Program-made: the position numbers and the translations under genes | In this document: positions 8,668 to 18,940 of the stretch, one piece after another | Numbering within the stretch: position 1 is the stretch's first letter | Layout: every line of letters begins with the position of its first letter | DNA from: Pseudomonadota bacterium | GTDB lineage: Bacteria; Pseudomonadota; Gammaproteobacteria; Steroidobacterales; Steroidobacteraceae | Direction: 5' to 3' | NCBI GenBank assembly: GCA_023457495.1 | Contig: JAEWLQ010000098.1 | Coordinates: 62,001-126,000, forward strand | DNA: 64,000 nucleotides | Notes under the pieces: generated by a model | Seen by the model: the letters and a program-made list of their open reading frames with translations, nothing else | What the model was told of the DNA's origin: nothing | The model's database searches: none

Positions 8668-9633
8668 TCAGAACGTCCAGGCGAGACCGGAGAAATAGCC
8701 CATCACATAGTCGTCTTCGGCGAGCGGGCTCGCGGCGACATCGTCCGGCAGACGTTCGTAATTGAGCGAGACCGCCAGGCGCAGGTTGCGAGTGAGATAG
8801 TAGTTAGCCAGGAGTCCACCCTGGAACGCGAAGCCGGCGCCCGCGCGGTACTCCGGCAGGGCAAGGCTGGCTTCGGCGGCATTCACGCCCCAGTAGTAGT
8901 CGTTGAGACTCGCGCTCTTGTAGGCAATACCGACCATGGGCGCGATGGAAAGTCGGCCCGCCGTCCAGCGCCTGGAAAAGTCCGCGGACAGTTCGTAGCC
9001 GCCGTGCGTGCCGCTGGCGTCATGGAAGGCGCGCAACGTCGTGGTGCCCCATTCACCGTCGATCAGCGTCTCGACACCGATCTCGATGGCGTAGTCCCGA
9101 TCCGGCGGCTTCACTTCGACCGGCAACATGTCGATCGCTCCCGGCGCGCCGGGTTCGGGCGGCGTGAACGCCACGGTCATGCCGCGTCCCGCGTAGGTGA
9201 AATTCACGTAGCGGGTGTTCGTTTTCCCGAAGAAGACCCGGTCGCTGTTGAGCCGCGCCACGATACTCGTCGTCGAGCGCGCATCGTCGAACAGCGTGAA
9301 GCCGATGTCGCCGTTGTCGATGAACCAGCGCTTTCCGAACCAAGCGAAGTCGAGGTCGACGATGACGGGAATGTCATCTGATTGAATCAGCGGATTGGAG
9401 CGAACTCCGTAACCGAGCGCCGCGCCGAGTCGCCACCGCCTCTCCGGCGGCAGCGCAGCGGGGGTCGTGGCGGGTGCGGCCGCTGGCGCCGACGTCGGCG
9501 CGGAGGCGGCCGGAGACGCCGAGGGCGTATCGGGGGCTTGCGCGAACGCCAACGCGCTGGTCGCCCACAAGACCGCGATTCTGAAGAATTTTCCGTTCAA
9601 GTTGTCGTGCGTGCGCATCGCGGAAGGAAGCAT
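8668..9633 (-). CDS. MipA/OmpV family outer-membrane protein
   Basis: The 321-residue protein has a signal peptide (hydrophobic core IAVLWATSALAFA), an Ala/Pro/Ser-rich linker to about residue 62, then a beta-barrel domain with typical OmpV/MipA features: RRWRLGAALGYG, NPLIQSDDIPVIVDLDF, alternating aromatic strands and a C-terminal phenylalanine (GLAWTF). Family members are outer-membrane barrels; MipA of E. coli scaffolds MltA and PBP1B, and OmpV-like proteins respond to envelope stress. It is first in the operon. The start could be ATG 9633 or ATG 9618; neither has a clear ribosome-binding site. Confidence 0.85.
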   Translation of the reverse strand: MLPSAMRTHDNLNGKFFRIAVLWATSALAFAQAPDTPSASPAASAPTSAPAAAPATTPAALPPERRWRLGAALGYGVRSNPLIQSDDIPVIVDLDFAWFGKRWFIDNGDIGFTLFDDARSTTSIVARLNSDRVFFGKTNTRYVNFTYAGRGMTVAFTPPEPGAPGAIDMLPVEVKPPDRDYAIEIGVETLIDGEWGTTTLRAFHDASGTHGGYELSADFSRRWTAGRLSIAPMVGIAYKSASLNDYYWGVNAAEASLALPEYRAGAGFAFQGGLLANYYLTRNLRLAVSLNYERLPDDVAASPLAEDDYVMGYFSGLAWTF

Positions 9634-9710
9634 CGCTCAAACGCCCGCGGAGTTTGTGAAAAAGTGTCGGGGCGTGGCCGAATACAGTTTCTGACGATTT
9701 TTCCCAATGA

Positions 9711-9730
9711 TGCGACAGACGCCTGTCGCA
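9711..9730. promoter_or_regulatory. Perfect inverted repeat between divergent genes (candidate operator)
   Basis: TGCGACAG and CTGTCGCA form a perfect 8-bp inverted repeat around ACGC in the divergent gap between the porin-like operon (minus) and the small secreted-protein gene (plus). The position suits an operator, but a transcribed hairpin is equally possible. It does not resemble the published RstA box. Confidence 0.4.
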
Positions 9731-9775
9731 CGTCCTCCGAGACTCCCGAAAAGAAGCCTCTGGAGGGAGACCGTC

Positions 9776-10162
9776 ATGCGACGTCCGATAAACTGGTTCG
9801 TGGTGTTGTTCAGCATCTGTGTACTGCTCACCAGCATGACTCTGTCAGGTAATGGCGCCGGACGCGCCGATTCTGCTGCCGACGACAACCATCCGACCAT
9901 TGGCCTTTTTCGCCAGGTTGTAGACGCCCGCGAGCTCGAGACCCTGCATGACGATGCGCTCGTGACTGCCCGCGCGGCTCCCGTACCAACACCCGCCGTG
10001 GCCACCCTGATGGATTTCCGCGCCAGGTACACCGTCGAGCCGAAGCTCGCCGAGTTCCCAGCAGACGAGTTCGCCGAAGGGGAGCTCTCGCTATCCGACT
10101 ACTTGCCCGCGATCAATCATCAAAGTCATCAGTCGGCGAACGGCCCGACCGATTCGCGCTAG
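9776..10162 (+). CDS. Small secreted or membrane-anchored protein of unknown function
   Basis: ATG 9776 follows an excellent ribosome-binding site (GGAGGGAGA, 5-base spacing), which is why the upstream in-frame ATG at 9707 is not used. The 128-residue product begins MRRPINWFVVLFSICVLL, a strong signal or anchor segment, followed by a polar, acidic, probably extracytoplasmic region with no family I recognise. It is divergent from the porin-like operon across the inverted repeat at 9711-9730 and converges on dnaJ with a 4-base overlap of stop codons. Possibly part of the same envelope-stress locus; that is inference. Confidence 0.65.
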   Translation: MRRPINWFVVLFSICVLLTSMTLSGNGAGRADSAADDNHPTIGLFRQVVDARELETLHDDALVTARAAPVPTPAVATLMDFRARYTVEPKLAEFPADEFAEGELSLSDYLPAINHQSHQSANGPTDSR

Positions 10163-11301
10163 GTAGGCTCGCTGGAGAAGAAGCGTTTGACGCCCTCCAG
10201 GAAACTCTCGCCACGCGGGGCGTGCTTGTGAGCATCCTTCTTGAGCGACTCTTCGAACTTGCGCAGCAGGTCGCGCTGTTCCGCGTTCAGATTGACAGGA
10301 GTTTCCACGACGACGCGGCAGAACAGGTCGCCACGCGCACCACCGCGCACGGGCTTCACGCCCTTGTCGCGCAGGCGGAAGACGCGTCCCGATTGGGTTT
10401 CAGACGGAATCTTGAGAGATACGTGACCATCGAGCGTCGGGACTTCGACCGCGCCGCCCAACACGGCGGTCGCGAAACTCACCGGCACTTCGCATGAGAG
10501 ATGCTCGCCGTCGCGCTCGAAGATTTCGTGCTCTCGCACGTGGACTTCGACGTACAGGTCGCCCGGAGGTCCACCGTTGCGTCCCGACTCACCCTCGCCC
10601 GACAGGCGGATGCGGTCGCCGGTGTCGACGCCCGCCGGAATCTTCACCGCGAGACGTTTGCTCCGCCGCACGCGCCCCTGTCCGAGGCAGCTGTCGCAGG
10701 GATTCTTGATGATGGTGCCGGCACCCCGGCACTTCGGGCAGGGCTGCTGCAGCTGGAAGAAACCCTGCGAGATGCGCACCTGGCCGACGCCATTGCAGGT
10801 TTCGCAGGTGACGGGTTTGTGGCCCTTGGCCGCGCCGCTGCCGCCGCAGGTGTCGCACTCCGTGAGCTTCGCGACATCGATCTCGACCGAATGTCCGAAG
10901 ACGGCCTGGCCGAGGTCGATTTCGAGCTCGTACTTGAGATCCGCGCCGCGGAAAACCTGTGAACGGCCTCCGCCCCGACGCCCGCCACCGAAGATGTCGC
11001 CGAACATCTCGCCGAACATCTCGCCGAATGCATCCGCGCCCTGGAAGCCACCGCGTCCGCCGCCCTGACGCGAGGCATCGATGCCCGCGTGGCCGTGTTG
11101 ATCATAGATGGCGCGCTTGTCGGTATCGGAGAGAACTTCGTAGGCCTCCTTGGCTTCCTTGAAGTTCTCTTCCGCATCCTTGTCACCCGGATTGCGGTCC
11201 GGGTGATATTTCATGGCAAGCCGACGGTAGGCTTTCTTGACGTCAGCCTCGGTCGCGGTGCGCGGTAAATCGAGCACCTTGTAGTAGTCGCGTTTCGACA
11301 T
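10159..11301 (-). CDS. dnaJ: Chaperone DnaJ (Hsp40)
   Basis: The 380-residue protein has the full type I DnaJ layout: J-domain with HPD (MKYHPDRNPGD, residue about 33), a Gly/Phe-rich region to about residue 115, four zinc-binding repeats (CDTCGGSG, CETCNGVG, CPKCRGAG, CDSCLGQG) and the two beta-barrel substrate domains. It delivers unfolded clients to DnaK and stimulates its ATPase. It lies 59 bases downstream of dnaK on the same strand and is probably co-transcribed. Confidence 0.97.
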   Translation of the reverse strand: MSKRDYYKVLDLPRTATEADVKKAYRRLAMKYHPDRNPGDKDAEENFKEAKEAYEVLSDTDKRAIYDQHGHAGIDASRQGGGRGGFQGADAFGEMFGEMFGDIFGGGRRGGGRSQVFRGADLKYELEIDLGQAVFGHSVEIDVAKLTECDTCGGSGAAKGHKPVTCETCNGVGQVRISQGFFQLQQPCPKCRGAGTIIKNPCDSCLGQGRVRRSKRLAVKIPAGVDTGDRIRLSGEGESGRNGGPPGDLYVEVHVREHEIFERDGEHLSCEVPVSFATAVLGGAVEVPTLDGHVSLKIPSETQSGRVFRLRDKGVKPVRGGARGDLFCRVVVETPVNLNAEQRDLLRKFEESLKKDAHKHAPRGESFLEGVKRFFSSEPT

Positions 11302-11360
11302 GAGGCGTCGTCCCCTCCCGAGGACTCACTCCTTCAAGACATCCAGCCAGGCAGCGCTAG

Positions 11361-13307
<1,947 letters not shown>

Positions 13308-13351
13308 GACTGCCTCTCCGATAGAACTTTTGGTCTGACTCGAGGCCCCGT

Positions 13352-13379
13352 TTGTGGAGCCCGCGCCGTTTGTTTCAAG
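13352..13379 (-). promoter_or_regulatory. Candidate sigma-32 (heat-shock) promoter of dnaK
   Basis: On the minus strand the -35 box CTTGAAA matches the sigma-32 consensus exactly, and 13 bases later CTCCACAA matches CCCCATNT in part. It lies in the grpE-dnaK gap, 45 bases before the dnaK ATG. Confidence 0.55.
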
Positions 13380-13391
13380 AATCCCTGGAAA

Positions 13392-13958
13392 TCAACTCTT
13401 CGCCGCCGACACGACGACGCGCGCCGGCCGCAGCAATCTGCCGTTCAACTGGTAGCCCTTCTGGATCACCCCGATCACCGTGTCCGGCGGCGCATCGGAG
13501 GGTTGGGTCATCATGGCTTCGTGCAGCTCGGGGTTGAAGGCGGCGCCTTCCGGATTGATCTCCTCGATCTGCGCCTTTTCGAACGCCTTCGCCAGCAGAC
13601 GCAGCGTCGCCGACTGGCCTTCGACGAGGCCCGCGATGTCGCTGTTGCCGGCCGCTTCCTTATGCAACGTCGCGATGCCGAGCTCGAGTGAATCCTTCAC
13701 CCCGATGAGATCCTGCGCGAACTTCTCGATCCCGAACTGGCGGGTGTTCTCGAGATCCTTCGCCGCGCGCTTGCGCACGTTGTCGATCTCGGCCAGCGAG
13801 CGCAGGTATTGCTCCCAATGATTCTTGGCGCGCTCTTCGGCGGCCGCGAGCTCGTTCTGGAGACGTTCCATCTCGACGAGCGCCACCGCTGTCTCCGGCA
13901 GCACGGTGGTCTTGTCCTCGGAGCCTGCGATGTCGGGATCGGTATTCGATTCGCTCAT
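13392..13958 (-). CDS. grpE: Nucleotide exchange factor GrpE
   Basis: The 188-residue protein has the GrpE layout: acidic disordered N-terminus, a long dimerising helix (ERLQNELAAAEERAKNHW), the DNVRKRAAKDLENTRQFG segment, and the C-terminal beta domain with NPELHEAMM and IGVIQKGYQLNGRLLRPA. It releases ADP from DnaK. ATG 13958 is preceded by GAGGT, so the in-frame ATG at 14000 is not used. It lies between hrcA and dnaK, with a possible heat-shock promoter at 14015-14042. Confidence 0.95.
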   Translation of the reverse strand: MSESNTDPDIAGSEDKTTVLPETAVALVEMERLQNELAAAEERAKNHWEQYLRSLAEIDNVRKRAAKDLENTRQFGIEKFAQDLIGVKDSLELGIATLHKEAAGNSDIAGLVEGQSATLRLLAKAFEKAQIEEINPEGAAFNPELHEAMMTQPSDAPPDTVIGVIQKGYQLNGRLLRPARVVVSAAKS

Positions 13959-14014
13959 CAATGACCTCAATAGAATCAACGTGTTGGGAACAAACGGCAA
14001 AAAGTCTGCGGCCG

Positions 14015-14042
14015 ATGTTGGGCCCGCATTCGGGTAATCAAG
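14015..14042 (-). promoter_or_regulatory. Candidate sigma-32 promoter of grpE
   Basis: On the minus strand CTTGATT (one mismatch to CTTGAAA) is followed after 13 bases by CCCAACAT, similar to CCCCATNT. It lies 57 bases upstream of the grpE start. The -10 match is imperfect. Confidence 0.4.
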
Positions 14043-14096
14043 GCCGTGGAATGCCGGCGACTGTCGGAAAGCGCCGGGAGACCCCGCGGACGCGGG

Positions 14097-15164
14097 TCAG
14101 CGCCGGCCGAGGGCCGCGCCGAGGATCTTGGCGGTCACGTCGACGATGGGAATGACGCGTTCGTACGCCATGCGCGTCGGGCCGATCACGCCGATGACGC
14201 CGACGACTTCGTTGTCGGCGCTGTACGGGGCGGTGACGACACTGCAGTCATCGAGGATGCGGAAGCCCGATTCCTGGCCGATGAAGATCTGCACGCCATC
14301 CGCGCGCAGGCTGTGGTCGAGGAGGTTCAGGATGTCCCGCTTTTCGTTGAAGGCTTCGAACAGCCGCCGCAGTTTGTCCACCGACGAGAGCTCGCCGGCT
14401 CCCATGAGATTCGTCTCGCCCGCGATCAGGTATTCCATGCGGTTGTCTTCATCAGACTTGAACACCCGCTCGGCGACGTTGATCGCGTCTTTCATGAGCG
14501 CGTTCATCCCCTCGCGCGCCTCGTGCATCTCGCGCAGGATTTCGGCGCGGACCTGTGCGAGCGTCTTGCCGCGGCAGCGATCGGTCAGGAAGTTGGCGGC
14601 GCGCCGCAGTTCATCGGCCGAGTGGTAACGCTCGAGCTGGATGATGCGATTCTGGACTTCGCGATCGTTGAACACGAGCACGACGAGCGCGCGATTGTCC
14701 GAAAGGCCGAGGAACTCGATCTGCGTGATCGACGCCTGCTGTGTACGGGGCAACGTGACGACTCCCGCCAGGCGCGTCACGTTCGAGAGCAACTGGGAAG
14801 CCGCGGCCACCAGCGCCTTCGGGTCATCGCGAGACGAGTCGAGCTGCTGACGCAGTTCGGCGAACACCGGATCGTCCTCGATCGGAGTGCGGGATTTCAG
14901 CAGGGAATCGACGAAGAACCGGTAGCCCTTGTCCGTGGGGATGCGCCCGGCCGAGGTGTGGGGCGAGCTAACAAAGCCGAGCTGCTCCAGGTCCGCGACG
15001 ATGTTGCGGATCGTTGCCGACGAAAGCGCCAGGCCCGACTCACGGGACAAGGATCTCGAGCCCACCGGCTGACCGTCACGGATATAACTGCCCACGAGCA
15101 CGCGCAACAGCAGTTGTTCGCGCTCGGAAAGCCCCTCGTCGTGCAATTCGTTTGCCACAGTCAA
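14097..15164 (-). CDS. hrcA: Heat-inducible transcription repressor HrcA
   Basis: The 355-residue protein begins with a winged-helix domain (SEREQLLLRVLVGSYI, QPVGSRSLSRESGL, SATIRNIVADLE) and the linker SPHTSAGRIPTDKGYRFFVD, hallmarks of HrcA, followed by a GAF-like regulatory domain. HrcA represses groE and often dnaK operons by binding CIRCE (TTAGCACTC-N9-GAGTGCTAA) and is reactivated by GroEL. I find no CIRCE copy upstream of hrcA, grpE, dnaK or dnaJ, so its target is probably groESL elsewhere. The start is TTG 15164; GTG 15158 is an alternative. Confidence 0.95.
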   Translation of the reverse strand: MTVANELHDEGLSEREQLLLRVLVGSYIRDGQPVGSRSLSRESGLALSSATIRNIVADLEQLGFVSSPHTSAGRIPTDKGYRFFVDSLLKSRTPIEDDPVFAELRQQLDSSRDDPKALVAAASQLLSNVTRLAGVVTLPRTQQASITQIEFLGLSDNRALVVLVFNDREVQNRIIQLERYHSADELRRAANFLTDRCRGKTLAQVRAEILREMHEAREGMNALMKDAINVAERVFKSDEDNRMEYLIAGETNLMGAGELSSVDKLRRLFEAFNEKRDILNLLDHSLRADGVQIFIGQESGFRILDDCSVVTAPYSADNEVVGVIGVIGPTRMAYERVIPIVDVTAKILGAALGRR

Positions 15165-15275
15165 AACCTACTGAGCCGCCTCCGGCCAGTCAAGAAATCG
15201 CGCCCTGCGCCATTCGGCAGTTTTCGATGAGATTCAGTGCATTGGCCGACTGTATGTCGCATGCTACAAGGCAGC

Positions 15276-16172
15276 ATGGCACTACCGGCGCAAGCTTGCG
15301 CGCTCATCGGCCGATTCAGCGATTCCCGAGTCGCCGAGTCCGCATTGATCCTGCTGCCGCACCTCAAGAAGCGCGGCGTGCGGGCGCTTTTGCCGGATTC
15401 CGACCCACTGAACGCGCCCGAAGGGCTCGTCGAACGCGTGCCCGAAGAACAGATCGCCGAGCGCGCGGATCTGGTCATCGCGATCGGAGGCGATGGCACC
15501 CTGCTCTACGCCGCCCGGCTCGTCGCGCATCGCGGCGTGCCGCTGATCGGCATCAACCGCGGGCGTCTCGGATTCCTCACCGACGTGCTTCCGCAGGACA
15601 TCCTCGGTTCGGTCGATGCGGCGCTCGAAGGTCGCTGCGAACGTGACGAGCGCTCGCTGCTCGAGGCGCGCATCGTGGGCGCCCATGGCGTCACCGCCCG
15701 ATCGCTCGCGCTCAACGACGTCGTCCTGCAGAAGTGGCAGACCGGACGCATGCTGGACTTCGAGACCTGGATCGATGGGGCGTACGTGAATTCGCATGGC
15801 GGCGACGGCCTCGTGGTGGCGAGTTCGACCGGTTCGACGGCTTACGCCTTGTCGTGCGGCGGCCCGATCGTCGCTCCGCATCTCGACGTCCTCGTCGTCG
15901 CGCCTATCTGCCCGCATACGCTGTCCGATCGCCCCATCGTCGTCTCGGGCCGTTCGGTCATCACCGTGAAACTCATCGACCGGCCGGACACGCGCGCGCG
16001 AATTACCTGCGATGGAGTGCCGCTCGCCGAACTCGTGCCGGGCGACCAACTCGAGATTCATCCGACGCAGCGCAAGATCACGCTGCTGCATCCGAACCAG
16101 TTCGAGTACTACCGCCTGTTGCGCTCCAAGCTCCATTGGGGACGCGGTGGATTCAACTCCCATCCCGAGTAA
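15276..16172 (+). CDS. nadK: NAD kinase
   Basis: The 298-residue enzyme phosphorylates NAD to NADP. The GGDG motif (IAIGGDGTLLYAAR) near residue 70, NRGRLGFLTD near 98 and the NE/D-type core (LNDVVLQKW, STGSTAYALSCGGP) are all present. ATG 15276 is preceded by AAGG and gives family-typical length; in-frame ATGs at 15237 and 15261 are less likely. It is divergent from hrcA and followed 3 bases later by recN, the same order as in E. coli. Confidence 0.95.
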   Translation: MALPAQACALIGRFSDSRVAESALILLPHLKKRGVRALLPDSDPLNAPEGLVERVPEEQIAERADLVIAIGGDGTLLYAARLVAHRGVPLIGINRGRLGFLTDVLPQDILGSVDAALEGRCERDERSLLEARIVGAHGVTARSLALNDVVLQKWQTGRMLDFETWIDGAYVNSHGGDGLVVASSTGSTAYALSCGGPIVAPHLDVLVVAPICPHTLSDRPIVVSGRSVITVKLIDRPDTRARITCDGVPLAELVPGDQLEIHPTQRKITLLHPNQFEYYRLLRSKLHWGRGGFNSHPE

Positions 16173-16175
16173 GCC

Positions 16176-17882
16176 ATGCTGACGCACCTGCAGATTCGTG
16201 ACTTCGCCATCATCGACCTGATCGAGCTCGAAGTGCGCGCGGGACTCACCGTCCTGACAGGCGAAACCGGCGCCGGAAAATCCATCATCGTCGACGCGCT
16301 GGCGCTGCTCGCCGGCGGAAAAGGCGGTGCGGAAGTCGTGCGCGCGGGATCGGATCGCGCCGAGCTCTCGGCGACCTTCGACATCGCCGGCTGCCCGAAG
16401 GCGCTGCGCGAGATCCTCGCCGAGCAATCCGTCGCGGCGGACGACGAGCTCACCGTCCGCCGTGTCATCGCCAACGACGGCCGCTCGCGCGGCTATCTGA
16501 ATGGCGTGTCCGTCCCGCTGTCTCTGTTGCGGGACGTCGGCGCGCTGATCGTCGACATTCATGGCCAGCACGAATTCCAATCGCTCACACGTGCCAGCGC
16601 GCAACGCGAGCTGCTCGATGAATTCGGCGACAATACCGAGCTGGCCGAAGCGGTACGCGCCTCGTACAAGACGTGGCTCGACTACGTGAATCGCGCCGCG
16701 GAGCTCGAAGGAAAGGCGCGCGACCGCGATTCGCGCATCGAGCTGCTGAAGTTCCAGGTCAGCGAGCTCAAGGCGCTGGACCTCAAGGAAGGCGAAGTGG
16801 CCGCGCTCACCGAAGAACGTACGCGTCATTCCAATCGTGGTCGGCTCGCCGAAGCGGCGCAGGCGGCCGTGGCGCTGCTGTATGACTCCGACCAGGGCAA
16901 CGCGCATGCCACCGCGTCGCGCGCACTGGCCGGTATCCGTACCCTGTCCGGCGTCGATCAGCGGCTCGCGAAGGTGGTACCCCTCGTCGACGAGGCGACC
17001 ATCCAGATTCGCGAGGCCGCGCGCGAATTGTCGCGTTATCTCGAAACGCTGGACATCGATCCCGCGCGCCAGGAAGAAGTCGAGCGCCGCCTGGCTGCGA
17101 TCGAAGAGCTCGGTCGCAAGCATCGAATGCCGGTCGGCGAGCTCAGCGCACATGCCGCGAAGCTCGAGAAGGACCTCGCCGAGCTCACGAGCGCGGACAA
17201 CGATCTCAACGCGCTCAAGAAGCAGCAGGTGGAAGCACTCGAGATCTATCGCAAGCTCGCGACGCAACTTTCGGCCGCGCGCCAGACCAGCGCACGCACA
17301 CTTTCGAAGGACATCACGGCGCGCATGCAGACGCTGGGCATGGCCGGCGGACGGTTCCTCATCGACATCACGCAGCCCAATGGCGAGCCCGCGGCGCACG
17401 GCATCGACACCGTCGAGTTCCGCGTGACGGCCAACCCGGGACAGCCTTTGCGACCGCTCGCGAAGGTCGCTTCCGGAGGCGAGTTGTCACGCCTCTCGCT
17501 CGCCGTACAGGTCGCCTGCTCGGCGCAGGATTCCCGTTGCATGGTGTTCGACGAGGTCGATTCCGGTGTGGGCGGCGCCGTCGCCGAGATCGTCGGCCGC
17601 GAGCTCAAGGCGCTCGGCTTCTCGGGCCAGACGCTGTGCGTGACTCACCTGCCGCAGGTGGCCGCGCAGGGACATCACCAGTTGCGTGTGTCGAAGCTCA
17701 CGGATGGAAAGACCACGCGTACGACCATCTCCGAGCTGACGATGGATGAGCGCGTCGAGGAAGTGGCGCGGATGCTCGGCGGCAAGGAGATCACGGGCAA
17801 GGCGCGTGAGCATGCGCGGGAGATGCTGCACATGGCCGGCACCCCGGAACAGAAGGCGCGCGGCGCGAAACGAAAAGCGTAA
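16176..17882 (+). CDS. recN: DNA repair protein RecN
   Basis: The 568-residue SMC-like ATPase has Walker A GETGAGKSIIVDAL at residue about 30, a long central coiled coil (about 150-360), the ABC signature KVASGGELSRLSLAVQ and Walker B CMVFDEVDSGVGG near 460, then the D-loop and H-loop region. RecN acts in double-strand-break repair. In many bacteria it is SOS-induced, but I see no LexA box before nadK or in the 3-base nadK-recN gap. The end is 21 bases from the convergent fur gene. Confidence 0.96.
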   Translation: MLTHLQIRDFAIIDLIELEVRAGLTVLTGETGAGKSIIVDALALLAGGKGGAEVVRAGSDRAELSATFDIAGCPKALREILAEQSVAADDELTVRRVIANDGRSRGYLNGVSVPLSLLRDVGALIVDIHGQHEFQSLTRASAQRELLDEFGDNTELAEAVRASYKTWLDYVNRAAELEGKARDRDSRIELLKFQVSELKALDLKEGEVAALTEERTRHSNRGRLAEAAQAAVALLYDSDQGNAHATASRALAGIRTLSGVDQRLAKVVPLVDEATIQIREAARELSRYLETLDIDPARQEEVERRLAAIEELGRKHRMPVGELSAHAAKLEKDLAELTSADNDLNALKKQQVEALEIYRKLATQLSAARQTSARTLSKDITARMQTLGMAGGRFLIDITQPNGEPAAHGIDTVEFRVTANPGQPLRPLAKVASGGELSRLSLAVQVACSAQDSRCMVFDEVDSGVGGAVAEIVGRELKALGFSGQTLCVTHLPQVAAQGHHQLRVSKLTDGKTTRTTISELTMDERVEEVARMLGGKEITGKAREHAREMLHMAGTPEQKARGAKRKA

Positions 17883-17903
17883 AGGCGCCGCGGCGCGCCT
17901 GCG

Positions 17904-18356
17904 TCAGCTGTGCTTGGCGGGCGGCTTCTGCACGCCTTTGGAGGAAGGACAACCCGGTTTGTGGCAGTGCCCGTACAGGGTCATTGCGTGATCACGCAGC
18001 TCGTAACCCAGACGTTTCGCGATCTCTTCCTGACGCTCCTCGATGTCCTCGTCGATGAACTCCTCGACGCGGCCACAGTCCAGACACACGATGTGATCGT
18101 GGTGGGTGCCCTGGTTGAGCTCGAACACGGCCATGCCGTCTTCGAAGTGATGCCGTGACACCAGGCCGGCGGCCTGGAACTGCGTGAGCACCCGGTACAC
18201 CGTCGCGAGTCCGATGTCCTCGTTCGATTCCAGCAGTCGCTTGTAGATGCCCTCGGCGGACATGTGGCGGGTCGAGCTGCCCTCGAGGATTTCGAGGATT
18301 TTCAGCCGCGGTCCCGTCACTTTGAGTCCGGCCTTGCGCAGGTCTTTGCTTTCCAA
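17904..18356 (-). CDS. fur: Ferric uptake regulator Fur
   Basis: The 150-residue protein matches Fur throughout: KAGLKVTGPRLKILEIL, winged helix with IGLATVYRVLTQFQAAGLV, the regulatory metal site HHFEDGMAVFEL, GTHHDHIVCLDCGRVEEF with the first structural CxxC, and GHCHKPGC at the C-terminus. Fe(II)-Fur represses iron-uptake genes. The start is TTG 18356 because AGGAGA lies just upstream and E. coli Fur aligns there; the frame stays open into the bamE start region, to 18413. It is divergent from bamE with a 41-base gap. Confidence 0.96.
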   Translation of the reverse strand: MESKDLRKAGLKVTGPRLKILEILEGSSTRHMSAEGIYKRLLESNEDIGLATVYRVLTQFQAAGLVSRHHFEDGMAVFELNQGTHHDHIVCLDCGRVEEFIDEDIEERQEEIAKRLGYELRDHAMTLYGHCHKPGCPSSKGVQKPPAKHS

Positions 18357-18397
18357 GCGAGAGGTCTCCTGAAAATGTTCGGGTATGATGCGCCACC

Positions 18398-18940
18398 ATG
18401 AAACGCCTTGCACTACGAATGATTATTGCGGCCGGCAGCGCCCTGCTCGTGAGCGGCTGCGTCTACCGGATGAACATTTCGCAGGGCAACTACCTCGTGA
18501 CCGACTCGGTTTCGCAATTGAAAGAAGGCATGACGCGCAGCCAGGTGCGCTTCCTGCTCGGCACGCCGATGGTGCCGGACGCTTTCAACGATGACCGCTG
18601 GGACTATTACTACTTTTATAAGACCCGGCATTTCAAGAATCCGATGAAGCTCAGGCTCACGGTGTTCTTCGCGGACGAAAAGGTCTCGCGCTACGAGAAC
18701 GTGGGCGTTCCCACGCAAACGGATCTCGACCAGATCGAGGCTCAGCTCAGGAAGGCGCAAGAAGCCACCCGGGCAAAAAAGACCCTCTGGCAGCGGTGGT
18801 TCGGCAAAGACGAACCACCCGTCGAGACGGCTAATCCTTCCGGTTCGAAGGTCGAGGAGAAGGCGGCGGAGCCGCCAAGTCCCGTCCCGCCTTCCGCGCC
18901 TCTGCCCGAGCCCGCCGGGACTCCTTCGGGTCCCACTTGA
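18398..18940 (+). CDS. bamE: Outer-membrane assembly lipoprotein BamE (SmpA/OmlA)
   Basis: The 180-residue lipoprotein has a lipobox LLVSGC (Cys at about residue 21), then the BamE fold with GNYLVTDSVSQLKEGMTRSQVRFLLGTP split by DDRWDYYYFYKT and a final strand LRLTVFF. It binds BamD and phosphatidylglycerol in the BAM complex. A Pro/Glu-rich tail after residue 130 is longer than in E. coli and overlaps the opposing rnfH gene by 110 bases. No Shine-Dalgarno is visible; TATGAT (18384-18389) ends 8 bases before the ATG, so the message may be nearly leaderless. Confidence 0.93.
   Translation: MKRLALRMIIAAGSALLVSGCVYRMNISQGNYLVTDSVSQLKEGMTRSQVRFLLGTPMVPDAFNDDRWDYYYFYKTRHFKNPMKLRLTVFFADEKVSRYENVGVPTQTDLDQIEAQLRKAQEATRAKKTLWQRWFGKDEPPVETANPSGSKVEEKAAEPPSPVPPSAPLPEPAGTPSGPT

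Noticed and set aside
14001..15290. CIRCE element for HrcA
   Set aside because: No TTAGCACTC-N9-GAGTGCTAA-like repeat was found upstream of hrcA, grpE, dnaK or dnaJ.
15165..16175. LexA box controlling recN
   Set aside because: CTGT occurs near 15250 but the half-site spacing to the next ACAA is 12, not 8, so it does not fit CTGT-N8-ACAG.
15282..17399. A 705-codon open frame on the minus strand opposite nadK and recN
   Set aside because: Residue composition is that of an antisense frame, with no domain; nadK and recN motifs on the other strand are complete.
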